The notes below the pieces were generated by a model, which was not told the origin of the DNA, made no database searches, and saw nothing but the letters and a program-made list of their open reading frames with translations. DNA of 64,000 bases from Acidimicrobiales bacterium (GTDB lineage: Bacteria > Actinomycetota > Acidimicrobiia > Acidimicrobiales > Aldehydirespiratoraceae). The DNA is taken from assembly GCA_040219515.1 (NCBI GenBank), contig JAVJSI010000009.1:124001-188000 (forward strand), read 5' to 3'. The position numbers were made by a program, and so were the translations under genes. This document shows, piece after piece, positions 49,621 through 57,756 of this stretch (the stretch's first letter is position 1; each line of letters begins with the position of its first letter).

Positions 49621-49666
49621 GAACGCGTAGGACCCCTCCCCGATCCGGGGAGGGGCCCAAGCGTTC
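49621..49666. terminator. Large bidirectional terminator hairpin
   Basis: GAACGC (49621-49626) pairs with GCGTTC (49661-49666), and inside it CCCCTCCCC faces GGGGAGGGG across a short GATC-centred loop. It lies 10 bp after the zinc-ribbon gene and ~40 bp beyond the convergent 52-residue gene, and would serve both. Confidence 0.82.
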
Positions 49667-49705
49667 TTCGGGGCTCGCGTTGGGGGAGGCGAGCGAAACG
49701 GCGGT

Positions 49706-49864
49706 TCAGTCTTCGTCGACCTTCATCTTCCGACGGACTTCGTCGACAGCATCCTTGTCGTACTTCGTGCCGTCGGGGCCGGTCATGTCGGGGTCGCCGT
49801 CGGGGGTGTCGGGGCTCTTCGGGCCGTCGGTCACACCGGACTCGTTCTTCGGATCGCTGTTCAT
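49706..49864 (-). CDS. 52-residue Asp/Pro/Gly-rich stress-associated small protein
   Basis: A 52-codon gene (MNSDPKNESGVTDGPKSPDT, ending in DAVDEVRRKMKVDED). It is highly polar and probably disordered with a short C-terminal helix. Evidence that it is real: GGAAGGGA six bases before ATG 49864, a consensus SigF-type promoter 45 bp upstream, and a strong terminator behind it. I recognise no family. It could be a small stress or hydrophilin-like protein. Confidence 0.7.
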   Translation of the reverse strand: MNSDPKNESGVTDGPKSPDTPDGDPDMTGPDGTKYDKDAVDEVRRKMKVDED

Positions 49865-49908
49865 ATCGGTCCCTTCCGGCGGGGTCGTCCCCGCGCTCGA
49901 CAGGAGGT

Positions 49909-49935
49909 GTACCCACCGGCAGGGCAACCGAAACC
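49909..49935 (-). promoter_or_regulatory. SigF-type promoter of the 52-residue protein gene
   Basis: Minus strand: GGTTT (49935-49931), 16-base spacer, GGGTAC (49914-49909). It overlaps the region just upstream of the divergent YibE/F-like gene. Confidence 0.7.
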
Positions 49936-49941
49936 AGCGAC

Positions 49942-49947
49942 TAGCCT
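49942..49947 (+). promoter_or_regulatory. -10 element for leaderless yibE/F-like mRNA
   Basis: TAGCCT, six bases (CACGAC), ATG 49954. No Shine-Dalgarno. Confidence 0.47.
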
Positions 49948-49953
49948 CACGAC

Positions 49954-51282
49954 ATGGATTCCCCCTCGGCGCAGGACCCTGCCCCGGGTGGCGACCACCG
50001 CTCCCACGGCCATTCCCACGCCCACGGTCTCCCTGGCGGGTGGCAAGTCTGGCTCCGCCGACCGATGCTGCGGGGCGTGCTCGTCGCCATCGCGTTCGCC
50101 GCGGTGGCCACGATGGTCGGCGTCGTCGCCATGTGGCCATCGGGTGAAGGCCGGCGAATCGCCATCGAGAACGCCGACGACATCGGACTCGTCACCGACC
50201 GGCTGAGCGCCACGGTCGAGGAGATCGTCGATCGGCGTTGCAGCTACGCGACCGACGAGGACCCGCAACAATGCCGGGCGATCACCCTGATCGTGCACGA
50301 GGGACCGGAGGCCGGGGCGATCGTCTCACTGCCGGAGATCAACCTCCGCGACCGCTCGGCGCCGAGTCTCTCCATCGGCGACGATGTCATCCTCGGCTAC
50401 GAGGACTCGACGAACTTCTACTTCTACGCCGACCAGGACCGACGCGGCACCCTGCTCGTCCTCACCATCGTTTTTGCCGGTGTCGTGATCGCCCTCGGAC
50501 GATTCCGCGGCCTCCTCGCGCTCGTCGGCATGGCCGCGACGCTCGTGGTGCTGGTCGCGTTCGTGGCCCCTTCGGTCCTCGACGGCAACGATCCACTGCT
50601 CGTGTCGGTGGTCGCGGCCGCCGCCATCGCCTTCATCAGCCTCTATCTCACCCACGGGTTCTCACCGACGACGACGGTGGCCCTGGCCGGAACCCTCGCC
50701 GCGCTCGGTCTCACGCTGGGGTTGACGTGGGTCTTCTTCGAGTTCGCTTCGTTCACCGGCCTCGCCACGGAAGAGGCGTTGATCCTCCCCTTCCTGGCCG
50801 AGAACCTCGATGTGAGCGGACTGCTCCTCGGCGGTGCCGTGATCGGCGCGCTCGGCGCACTCGACGACGTCACCGTCACCCAGGTGGCCACGGTCGCGGA
50901 ACTGCGCCATCGGAACCCCGACCTCAGCCGTACCGAACTCGTCACCTCGGGCATTCGCGTGGGCCGCGAACACATCGCGTCGACGGTGAACACCCTGCTC
51001 CTGGCCTACGCCGGAGCCAGCATGCCGCTGCTGCTGCTGTTCGCCGTGTCGAACCAGTCATTGGAGATGGTCGCGAACTCCGAACTGATCGCCGTCGAGA
51101 TCGTGCGGACGCTCTGCGGTTCGATCGGCCTGGTCGCCGCCGTCCCCATCACCACGACACTGGCCGCAGTCATCGTTTCCGGATCACCGGGATCCCCGCC
51201 GAGCGACGAGCCCATCGAGCCGCCACCCGAGGAACCTCCGGCTGCTCGCTGGGAGGACTTCTCACCCGACGGTCTCGCTTGA
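49954..51282 (+). CDS. YibE/F-like multi-pass membrane protein with His-rich N-terminus
   Basis: A 442-residue membrane protein. Residues 15-24 hold five His (HRSHGHSHAH), a likely metal-binding tail. One membrane segment (about 40-60) precedes an extracytoplasmic beta domain (about 65-160, EGPEAGAIVSLPEINLRDRS). About seven helices follow, with conserved-looking LYLTHGFSPTTTVALAGTLA and GALGALDDVTVTQVATVAEL (about 300-319), the YibE/F hallmark. A Pro/Glu-rich cytoplasmic tail ends the protein. The function of YibE/F is not established; transport has been proposed. Leaderless start predicted by TAGCCT-N6-ATG. Confidence 0.83.
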   Translation: MDSPSAQDPAPGGDHRSHGHSHAHGLPGGWQVWLRRPMLRGVLVAIAFAAVATMVGVVAMWPSGEGRRIAIENADDIGLVTDRLSATVEEIVDRRCSYATDEDPQQCRAITLIVHEGPEAGAIVSLPEINLRDRSAPSLSIGDDVILGYEDSTNFYFYADQDRRGTLLVLTIVFAGVVIALGRFRGLLALVGMAATLVVLVAFVAPSVLDGNDPLLVSVVAAAAIAFISLYLTHGFSPTTTVALAGTLAALGLTLGLTWVFFEFASFTGLATEEALILPFLAENLDVSGLLLGGAVIGALGALDDVTVTQVATVAELRHRNPDLSRTELVTSGIRVGREHIASTVNTLLLAYAGASMPLLLLFAVSNQSLEMVANSELIAVEIVRTLCGSIGLVAAVPITTTLAAVIVSGSPGSPPSDEPIEPPPEEPPAARWEDFSPDGLA

Positions 51283-51355
51283 GACCGAGACCGAGGCCAC
51301 TCGCTGACGAGGGTTCCTCGCCCACCGTCGGTTTGGTCGACCGATCGGGCCGACG

Positions 51356-51361
51356 TAGCGT
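51356..51361 (+). promoter_or_regulatory. -10 element for leaderless aminoacylase mRNA
   Basis: TAGCGT, six bases (TCGCCC), ATG 51368. Confidence 0.48.
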
Positions 51362-51367
51362 TCGCCC

Positions 51368-53095
51368 ATGTTCGATCTCCTGATCTCTGGCGGCACCATC
51401 GTCGACGGCACCGGCGGTACCCCCTTCGTGGGCGATGTCGCCGTCACCGACGGCAGGATCGTGGCGGTGGGCGCCACCCTCGACGGCGAGGCCGCCGAAA
51501 TCATCGACGCCACGGGGTTGTTGGTCACCCCCGGGTTCGTCGACATCCACACCCACTACGACGGTCAGGCCACGTGGGATCCGGTGCTCGACCCCTCGGC
51601 CAGCCACGGCGTCACCACCGTGGTCGCCGGCAACTGTGGCGTCGGGTTCGCGCCCGTGCGCCCCGGTCAGGAGGCATGGCTGGTCGAACTCATGGAGGGG
51701 GTCGAGGACATCCCCGGCACGGCGTTGCACGAGGGCATCCAGTGGGAGTGGGAGACCTTCCCCGAGTACCTCGATGCGCTCGGGCGCCGCGAGTACGCCA
51801 TGGACATCGCCGTGTTCATGCCGCACGCACCGCTGCGCGTCTACGTGATGGGCGACCGGGGTGCGAACAACGAGGACGCCACCACGGACGACATCGCCGA
51901 GATGGCCCGACTCGTGCGCGAGGGCGTCGAGGCCGGCGCCATCGGCTTCTCGACCTCGAGATCTCTCAACCACACGTCACTCGCCGGCGACCTCGTGCCC
52001 GGCACCTACGCGGGCGTCGACGAGCTGTCCGGTCTCGCCGCGGCGGTCGTCGACGCAGGCGGCGGCATGTTCGAGGTCGTGCCCATGGGCGAGACCGGCG
52101 CCGACCACGACATGACACTCGGTGAGATCTCGCTGCTCGCCGATGTGTCGCGGCGCACCGGACTGGCGGTGTCGTTCCTGATGGTCCAGTCGATGGGTGC
52201 ACCGGAGCTGTGGCGAGATCAGCTCGCAATGGTGACCGAGCAGAACGCCGCCGGCGCGAAGCTGATTCCCCAGGTCGGCGCACGGCCCGGCGGCATGCTG
52301 CTGGGCGCGGCGTCCTACCACGGCCTCATGCGTCGCCCCACGTATCGCCGCCTCGAGGAGGAACTGTCGCTCGACGACCTCCTGGCCGAGTTGAGAAAGC
52401 CCGAGGTGAAGGCCGCGATCCTCGCCGAGGACGACCTTCCCCAGGATCCCGGCCGCCAGTTCGAGGGACTCACCGACTCGACGGCACACATGTGGCACCT
52501 GATCTTCCCGTTCGACGGCGAGCCGGACTACGAGCCGACCGCCGAACAATCGGTCGCCGGTATCGCCGCGGCCACGGGCACCGACCCGTGGGAGGTCCTC
52601 TACGACCACCTGGCGTCGGGGCAGTACCTGCTCGGGGCGTTCACGAACTACCCGCAGATCACCCAGGACCCCCTGGCTGAGATGATGATGCACCCCGAGA
52701 CCGTCATCGGCCTCTCCGACGGCGGCGCCCACGTGAAGATGATCTGTGATGCGTCGGTGCCGACCTACCTGCTCACCCATTGGGCGCGCGACCGCTCGCG
52801 GGGTGCCACCCTTCCGCTCGAGACGATGGTCAAGAAGCAGACGGCTGACACCGCAGCGGCGGTCGGCCTCACCGACCGGGGTCTGGTCGAAGTGGGCCGA
52901 CGAGCCGATCTCAACCTCATCGATTTCGAGGGACTGACGCTGCACGCGCCGCGGCCGGTCGACGACCTTCCCGCCGGCGGCCGGCGCATTCTCCAGGATG
53001 CGACCGGCTACACCGCCACCATCGTCAACGGGGTGGTCACCCGTCGCAACGGAGCCGACACCGGCGCCCGGCCAGGGCGCCTCATCCGCACCTGA
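51368..53095 (+). CDS. D-aminoacylase/N-acyl-D-amino-acid deacylase-like amidohydrolase
   Basis: A 575-residue metal-dependent amidohydrolase. MFDLLISGGTIVDGTGGTPF starts the small beta domain. PGFVDIHTHYDGQATWDPVL (about 56-75) has the HxH metal pair, VVAGNCGVGFAP (about 85-96) the bridging-Cys region of D-aminoacylases, and GLSDGGAHVKMICDAS (about 446-461) the conserved Asp. GLVEVGRRADLNLIDFEGLT closes the barrel. It probably hydrolyses an N-acyl or cyclic amide; relatives also include dihydropyrimidinase-like enzymes of xenobiotic breakdown. Single-gene transcription unit with a leaderless start. Confidence 0.85.
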   Translation: MFDLLISGGTIVDGTGGTPFVGDVAVTDGRIVAVGATLDGEAAEIIDATGLLVTPGFVDIHTHYDGQATWDPVLDPSASHGVTTVVAGNCGVGFAPVRPGQEAWLVELMEGVEDIPGTALHEGIQWEWETFPEYLDALGRREYAMDIAVFMPHAPLRVYVMGDRGANNEDATTDDIAEMARLVREGVEAGAIGFSTSRSLNHTSLAGDLVPGTYAGVDELSGLAAAVVDAGGGMFEVVPMGETGADHDMTLGEISLLADVSRRTGLAVSFLMVQSMGAPELWRDQLAMVTEQNAAGAKLIPQVGARPGGMLLGAASYHGLMRRPTYRRLEEELSLDDLLAELRKPEVKAAILAEDDLPQDPGRQFEGLTDSTAHMWHLIFPFDGEPDYEPTAEQSVAGIAAATGTDPWEVLYDHLASGQYLLGAFTNYPQITQDPLAEMMMHPETVIGLSDGGAHVKMICDASVPTYLLTHWARDRSRGATLPLETMVKKQTADTAAAVGLTDRGLVEVGRRADLNLIDFEGLTLHAPRPVDDLPAGGRRILQDATGYTATIVNGVVTRRNGADTGARPGRLIRT

Positions 53096-53102
53096 CGGAC
53101 CG

Positions 53103-53537
53103 TCAGCGGGATTCGGCGGCCCGGCGGATGACGTCGTCGATCCACCACTGGGGGGCGTTGTCGTAGATGTTGCCGATGTGGCTGTAGTCGTGCCAGCGAC
53201 AGATCTTGCCGTCACGCAGCTGGGTGACCGAGACGAACGAGTGGTCGATCTGCTCGCCGGTGTGGAAGTGCCATTGCTCGGTGTGTTCGGTCATCACGAG
53301 ATCGCCCTCGGCGATCATGTTCGTGCCCGGCAGATGGCGGTAGTCCGACAACGATTCGAGGCCGATCCTGAGGCGGGCGATGACGCCGTCGGGGCCGATA
53401 CCGGGACTTCCACCCACGCCGACGTCGGTGTACTCCGCGTCGTCGGTGAGCAGCAGCTTCATCGCCTCCCAGTCACGGTCGGCCAGGGCATCCCAGTACC
53501 GCTGGACGATTGCCTTGTTCTCCTCGGTACCGCTCAT
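53103..53537 (-). CDS. SnoaL/NTF2-like protein
   Basis: A 144-residue cone-fold protein. ENKAIVQRYWDALADRDWEA (about 5-24) is the first helix pair of SnoaL-like domains. MLLLTDDAEYTDVGVGGSPG-like residues follow, then SFVSVTQLRDGKICRWHDYS (about 104) with the WHDY motif seen in limonene-epoxide-hydrolase-like members. Enzymatic role (hydrolase, cyclase or steroid isomerase-like) is undetermined. ATG 53537 follows GAGGAG. Convergent with the aminoacylase gene, 7 bp apart. Confidence 0.82.
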   Translation of the reverse strand: MSGTEENKAIVQRYWDALADRDWEAMKLLLTDDAEYTDVGVGGSPGIGPDGVIARLRIGLESLSDYRHLPGTNMIAEGDLVMTEHTEQWHFHTGEQIDHSFVSVTQLRDGKICRWHDYSHIGNIYDNAPQWWIDDVIRRAAESR

Positions 53538-53631
53538 GGTTTGTTCTCCTCGATCGGCTCCCGAACCTAGCAATGGCGCCTGCCGGCGGGCCAAAGCGCC
53601 TCCCACCCGATGGCCGGGCCATGATGGGGAC

Positions 53632-54039
53632 ATGGAGTCCGCCACCGACCTCGACGACCTGGCCGAAAACGAGCAGGTCCTCGGGTTCCTCCTCGCCATC
53701 CACGGCGGCGTCCACCTGATCGGCGCGGTGATGAGCTGGCGCCTCTTCGAGGTCCGTCGTTTCGTCTACGAGGACCTCTGGCCGACCCCCGGTACCGCGC
53801 CGGGCTACCTCGCCGGCGTGATCTGGGGTCTTGCTGCGGTGTGGGTCGGTGTCGCCGGCATCCGACTGGCGGCGCGGCGTCCGGTCAGCAGAGCACAGGT
53901 GGCCGGCGGCCTGACGTTGTCGCTCGCCATCACCTCGACCTCGGTTCCGGCCACGTTGCCGGGCGCCACGATCAGCGCCGCGATGCTGCTGGCGATGGGC
54001 GTGCTCGCGCTTCGCCGACGCCGCGTCAGTCGTCGGTAG
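53632..54039 (+). CDS. Small four-helix membrane protein, unknown function
   Basis: A 135-residue protein with about four hydrophobic segments (LGFLLAIHGGVHLIGAVMSW, YLAGVIWGLAAVWVGVAGIR, GLTLSLAITSTSVPATLPGA, ISAAMLLAMGVLALRRRR). An acidic N-terminus (MESATDLDDLAENEQ) and basic C-terminus suggest an N-out orientation question I cannot settle. No domain recognised. Start ATG 53632 follows GGGGA. Its last 14 bases overlap the convergent uspA gene. Confidence 0.62.
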   Translation: MESATDLDDLAENEQVLGFLLAIHGGVHLIGAVMSWRLFEVRRFVYEDLWPTPGTAPGYLAGVIWGLAAVWVGVAGIRLAARRPVSRAQVAGGLTLSLAITSTSVPATLPGATISAAMLLAMGVLALRRRRVSRR

Positions 54040-54454
54040 CGGGCACCACGACCACCGGGCACGGCGCGTGGTTGACCACCGCGCTCGTCACCGAGCCGAG
54101 CACGAGTCCGACGAATCCGCCGCGGCCGCGTGAGCCGAGAACGAGAAGATCTCCCTGGCCACCCGCCTCGATGAGCACCCCCGAGGCGTGGCCTTGCACC
54201 ACGCGAGCCTCCACGCGTTGCGGGTGGGCCTCGGCTTCGGCGAGTACTTCGGTGATGATCGCATCAGCGGTCTTGCGGGCACCCTCTTCGAAGACGGCCG
54301 GATCGAGAAACGCCGAGTCGAAGCCACCGGCCACCGGCAGCTGCCATACGTGGACCGCAACCAGCTTGTCCTCGGCCGCGGCGTGATCGATCGCCCAGCG
54401 AAGCGCTCGCCGGGCGTTGGGAGAATCGTCGATTCCGACAACAATCGTTTCCAT
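54026..54454 (-). CDS. Universal stress protein (UspA family), DosR-type regulation likely
   Basis: A 142-residue single Usp domain. METIVVGIDDSPNARRALRW (1-20) begins the fold. The nucleotide loop is intact, LVLGSRGRGGFVGLVLGSVT (about 108-127, GxRGxxG-x9-GS), so unlike the Usp at 47690 this one probably binds ATP. VNHAPCPVVVVP closes the domain. Upstream, three palindromes with a 21-bp period resemble mycobacterial DosR boxes, and the closest would be centred near -41.5 if the mRNA starts at or near the ATG. This suggests activation by a hypoxia/NO-type response regulator. Confidence 0.92.
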   Translation of the reverse strand: METIVVGIDDSPNARRALRWAIDHAAAEDKLVAVHVWQLPVAGGFDSAFLDPAVFEEGARKTADAIITEVLAEAEAHPQRVEARVVQGHASGVLIEAGGQGDLLVLGSRGRGGFVGLVLGSVTSAVVNHAPCPVVVVPATDD

Positions 54455-54488
54455 CGACTGATCGTTGCAGGTCCCGGGCCGGTCACCA

Positions 54489-54544
54489 AGGACGAACGTC
54501 CCGTTTGTCGGGACGAACGTCCCGTTTGTCGGGCCGAACGTCCC
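54489..54544 (-). promoter_or_regulatory. Three DosR/DevR-like boxes in tandem, 21-bp period
   Basis: GGGACGAACGTCCC (54510-54523) is perfect; the copies at 54489-54502 (first base A) and 54531-54544 (GGGCCGAACGTCCC) each carry one change. All centres are 21 bp apart (54495.5, 54516.5, 54537.5), which is two helical turns. The GGGAC-NWWN-GTCCC core agrees with the mycobacterial DosR consensus core. Relative to ATG 54454 the centres are at -41.5, -62.5 and -83.5, classical activator positions for a leaderless transcript. Confidence 0.68.
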
Positions 54545-54549
54545 GTTTC

Positions 54550-55464
54550 TCAGGCCTCGGTCACCAGCCCTTTCGACACGAATCCGCTGGGCCCGACCTG
54601 CTTGGTCCCGCGGAGGGTGATGCGCTCCATCAGTCGGTGGTAGTTGCCCGGGACGTCGGCCGGAGCGAGGTGGGCAGTGGCCCGGTTGTCCCAGAAGGCC
54701 ACGCTGCCGGGCTCCCAGTTGAAACGCACGGTGAACTCGTGGCTGGTCATGTGCTCGTAGAGGCAGGCGAGGATGTGGGCGCTCTCCTGTCGCGAGAGTT
54801 CGACGATGTGACTCGTGAAGTCGGGGTTGACGTAGATGACCGGTTCGTCGGTCTCGGGATGCACGGAGACGACGGGATGCACGGCACGGAGTTTCTTCGA
54901 CTCGAACGAGATCATCAGCGGCGTCGGCTCGCCCCGCACGAGGTGGAGCACGTTGTGGTGCACCGCAGTCAGCCCGTCGATGAGGGTACGGAGGGGCTCG
55001 GACAGCGTGCGGTAGGCCGCGGCCAGGTTGGTCCACTCGGTGTCGGCGCCGTAGGGCGGCACGTCGATCGCCCGCAGGATCGATGCCATGGGCGGCGACT
55101 CGACATAGGTGACATCGGTGTGCCAGCGATGCTGAAGCCGCGACTCGTCGTCACCGCCCGACGCGTCCTTCTCGATCAGCAGGATCTCGGGATTCTCCGG
55201 GAACTTCGAGAGCAGGGTGGGGTGGGCGCGAGGCACCTCGCCGAACCGCTTGCCGAAGGCGACATGGCTGTCGCGGTCGAGGTCCTGCCCGCGAAAGAAG
55301 ACGACCTTCCACTCGAGCAGCGCAGCCCGGATCGCCGCGACCTCGGCGTCGGTGAGGTCGCCACCGATGTCGACACCGCGGATCTCGGCCCCGATGTGCT
55401 GCGAGAGCGGCACGATCTCCACTGCGCTGTTCTCGAGGGTGGTGTCGGTTGTCGTCGTGTTCAT
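54550..55464 (-). CDS. TauD/TfdA-family Fe(II)/2-oxoglutarate dioxygenase
   Basis: A 304-residue non-heme iron oxygenase. The HxD iron ligands are in RWHTDVTYVESPPMASILRA (about 112-131); the distal His is in WDNRATAHLAPADVPGNYHR (about 255-274), and the 2-oxoglutarate-binding Arg follows in RLMERITLRG. AEIRGVDIGGDLTDAEVAAI (about 26-45) is the typical N-terminal block. TauD relatives release sulfite from taurine or alkyl sulfates; others hydroxylate. Beside a sulfatase, an alkyl-sulfate or organosulfur role is attractive. ATG 55464 follows GGAG. Confidence 0.88.
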   Translation of the reverse strand: MNTTTTDTTLENSAVEIVPLSQHIGAEIRGVDIGGDLTDAEVAAIRAALLEWKVVFFRGQDLDRDSHVAFGKRFGEVPRAHPTLLSKFPENPEILLIEKDASGGDDESRLQHRWHTDVTYVESPPMASILRAIDVPPYGADTEWTNLAAAYRTLSEPLRTLIDGLTAVHHNVLHLVRGEPTPLMISFESKKLRAVHPVVSVHPETDEPVIYVNPDFTSHIVELSRQESAHILACLYEHMTSHEFTVRFNWEPGSVAFWDNRATAHLAPADVPGNYHRLMERITLRGTKQVGPSGFVSKGLVTEA

Positions 55465-55482
55465 CGTGATCTCCAGATCCTG

Positions 55483-57756
55483 CTACTGACCGGCTCGACC
55501 GGCCGCTTGCATCGCTGTCACCATCTGCTCGGGGTCATAGGGCGCGGCGGCCCCGGGACGATAGGTCACCGATTTGAGCTCGCCGCGGTACGGGAACGGG
55601 CCGTGGGTCTCGAACACGCTCCAGATCACCGGCGAACGCCGGTCGATGCCCACATCGATGCCTTGGAACGGCGCGAAGCCGATCAGCATCGGCACGGCGA
55701 GCGTTGCCGCCTCGGTCCCGTCGACGCGCAGGGTGAAATCCCACGCGAACCACTCCCCCGCGGCTGCGTGCAGCTCGATCGTGCGGGCACCCGCCGGCAG
55801 TGGGCCGGCATCGACGATCGTCACGTCGCCGTAGTGGTTGTAGCCGAAGCGGAGCGTCCCCTCCTCGACGTACAACGAGTAGCCACCGCCCTGATCGCCA
55901 TGGGCGACGAGCACACCCTCGCCGCCGGCGGGGTGGTCGACGTCGACGACCACGGTGAAATCCCGGAACGCGATGAGCTTCTGTGAGCGGTAACGCTCGA
56001 GGGTCGGGGTGCCGGGCAGGATCCGCACGTCTTCGCAGAACCGCGCGTCGTCGGGACGGCGCAGCACCTGCAACAGACCGGTGCCGTCGTCGAGCGGGAA
56101 GACCAGGTTCTCCCCTGCGGCCTCCTCCCAGCCGTCGGCGAGTTCGCGCACTTTGTCGGGGCGTTCCGCCGCCAGATCGATCGTCTCGGTGGGATCGGCG
56201 ACGATGTCGTAGAGCTCCCACTCCTCGTCGTCGTAGGGCGCGCCTCGCGCGTGCAGGGCCACGAGCTTCCAGCCGTCGCGGTAGAAGCTGCGATTGCCGA
56301 AGCACTCCGAGTACTGCTCGAGATGGGTGCTGTCGGATGCTCCGGCGGTGACGGCGTCGGCGAAGGTGACACCGTCACGGTCCTCGAGCGCGGGCAGCCC
56401 GGCCAGATCGAGGATCGTCGGCAGGAGATCGGTCACGTACTGGTACTGCGGGCGCAGACTCCCCCGATCGCCTTCCGGAATGCCGGCCGGCCACGAGACG
56501 ATCATCGGCACCCGAACCCCGCCGGCATGGGTCGAGGTCTTGTAGAGCCGGAAGGGCGTGTTCGACGCCATCCCCCACCCGCGGGGGTAGTGCACGAGCG
56601 TCTGAGGACCGCCGATGAGGTCGGGGTCGCGGGCGACGTCGAGATCCCAGCCGGTCATGCGGGAGAAGCCACCGAACTGCTTGAAGTAGCTGCGCGAGCC
56701 GGTGGGCCCGCCCTCCTCGGTGCCGCCGTTGTCAGAGGTGAAGATCACCACGGTGTTGTCGAGGTCGCCGAGCTCCTCGATGGTCTCTAGCAGGCGGCCG
56801 AGGTTCTGGTCGACGTTGTCGACCATCGCCGCATAGACCTCCATGTAGCGGGCGAAGCGGGCCCGCTCCTCGTCGGTGTGATCGTCCCACGGCTGCACCT
56901 CGTGTCCGGCTTCGTGGTTGCGCGGCGACATCGGCGTGTCGGGGGGAAAGAGACCCTTTTCGATCTGGCGCCCGAACCGCTGCTCGCGGATGGCGTCCCA
57001 ACCCTCGTCGTAGTTGCCCCGATGGCGGGCCATGTCGTCGGCCTTGGCGTGGAGTGGTCCGTGGACGGCGCCGTGGGCCATGTAGAGGAAGAACGGCCGG
57101 TCGGCGTCGTGGGCCCGCAGGCTCTTGAGGTAGGAGATCGCCTCGTCGGTGATGTCGTCGGTGAAGTAGTAGTCGTCGGGGTACGAGTCGAGGTCGACGG
57201 GTGAGTTGTCGCGGATCAGCCGGTGGGGGTGATGGAGGTTGGTCCATCCCTCGAGCACCCCGTAGAAGCGGTCGAATCCGCGCTGCACGGGCCATGAGTC
57301 GCGCGGCGCGCCGTCGTGCATGGCCGAGTCGCGGGTGAGATGCCACTTGCCCACGGCGTAGGTCGCGTAGCCCGACGCCCGAAGGGCTTCGGGCAGCGTC
57401 TGGATCTCGGGGCTGATCTCCATCGTCCAGCCAGGGAAGCCGGGATCGAAGTTGGCCACTGCACCGAACCCGACCCGGTGCGGGTTCATGCCGGTCTGGA
57501 TCGCGGCCCGAGACGGCGAGCACAGCGGCGTGGTGTGGTAGTTCGTGAACTGAAGGCCGCCGGCCGCGAGCCGGTCGAGCGTCGGCGTGGAGATCTCGGA
57601 CCCGTACGGCCCGGTGTCGCTGAAACCCATGTCGTCGAGCAGCACCATCACCACGTTCGGCGCCGACGGCGCGGGCAGGTTCGCGGGCGGCCACCACGGG
57701 GTCGACTCCCCCGCCGTGCGGCCCACGGTGCCGCCGAACTCCCGGGGCGTGGTCAT
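55483..57756 (-). CDS. Type I sulfatase (arylsulfatase A family), paralogue of 22385-24718
   Basis: A 757-residue formylglycine sulfatase. VVMVLLDDMGFSDTGPYGSE (about 35-54) has the Ca ligands, LCSPSRAAIQTGMNPHRVGF (Cys at about 84) the CxPxR motif, GKWHLTR (about 138) and FTSDNGGTEEG (about 341) the rest of the site. The ~200-residue C-terminal beta-rich region ([35 protein letters not shown]) is shared with the other sulfatase. No signal peptide is evident. ATG 57756 overlaps the dioxygenase stop (ATGA), tying it to the extradiol gene, so it probably removes sulfate from an aromatic or steroid sulfate entering this pathway. Confidence 0.9.
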   Translation of the reverse strand: MTTPREFGGTVGRTAGESTPWWPPANLPAPSAPNVVMVLLDDMGFSDTGPYGSEISTPTLDRLAAGGLQFTNYHTTPLCSPSRAAIQTGMNPHRVGFGAVANFDPGFPGWTMEISPEIQTLPEALRASGYATYAVGKWHLTRDSAMHDGAPRDSWPVQRGFDRFYGVLEGWTNLHHPHRLIRDNSPVDLDSYPDDYYFTDDITDEAISYLKSLRAHDADRPFFLYMAHGAVHGPLHAKADDMARHRGNYDEGWDAIREQRFGRQIEKGLFPPDTPMSPRNHEAGHEVQPWDDHTDEERARFARYMEVYAAMVDNVDQNLGRLLETIEELGDLDNTVVIFTSDNGGTEEGGPTGSRSYFKQFGGFSRMTGWDLDVARDPDLIGGPQTLVHYPRGWGMASNTPFRLYKTSTHAGGVRVPMIVSWPAGIPEGDRGSLRPQYQYVTDLLPTILDLAGLPALEDRDGVTFADAVTAGASDSTHLEQYSECFGNRSFYRDGWKLVALHARGAPYDDEEWELYDIVADPTETIDLAAERPDKVRELADGWEEAAGENLVFPLDDGTGLLQVLRRPDDARFCEDVRILPGTPTLERYRSQKLIAFRDFTVVVDVDHPAGGEGVLVAHGDQGGGYSLYVEEGTLRFGYNHYGDVTIVDAGPLPAGARTIELHAAAGEWFAWDFTLRVDGTEAATLAVPMLIGFAPFQGIDVGIDRRSPVIWSVFETHGPFPYRGELKSVTYRPGAAAPYDPEQMVTAMQAAGRAGQ

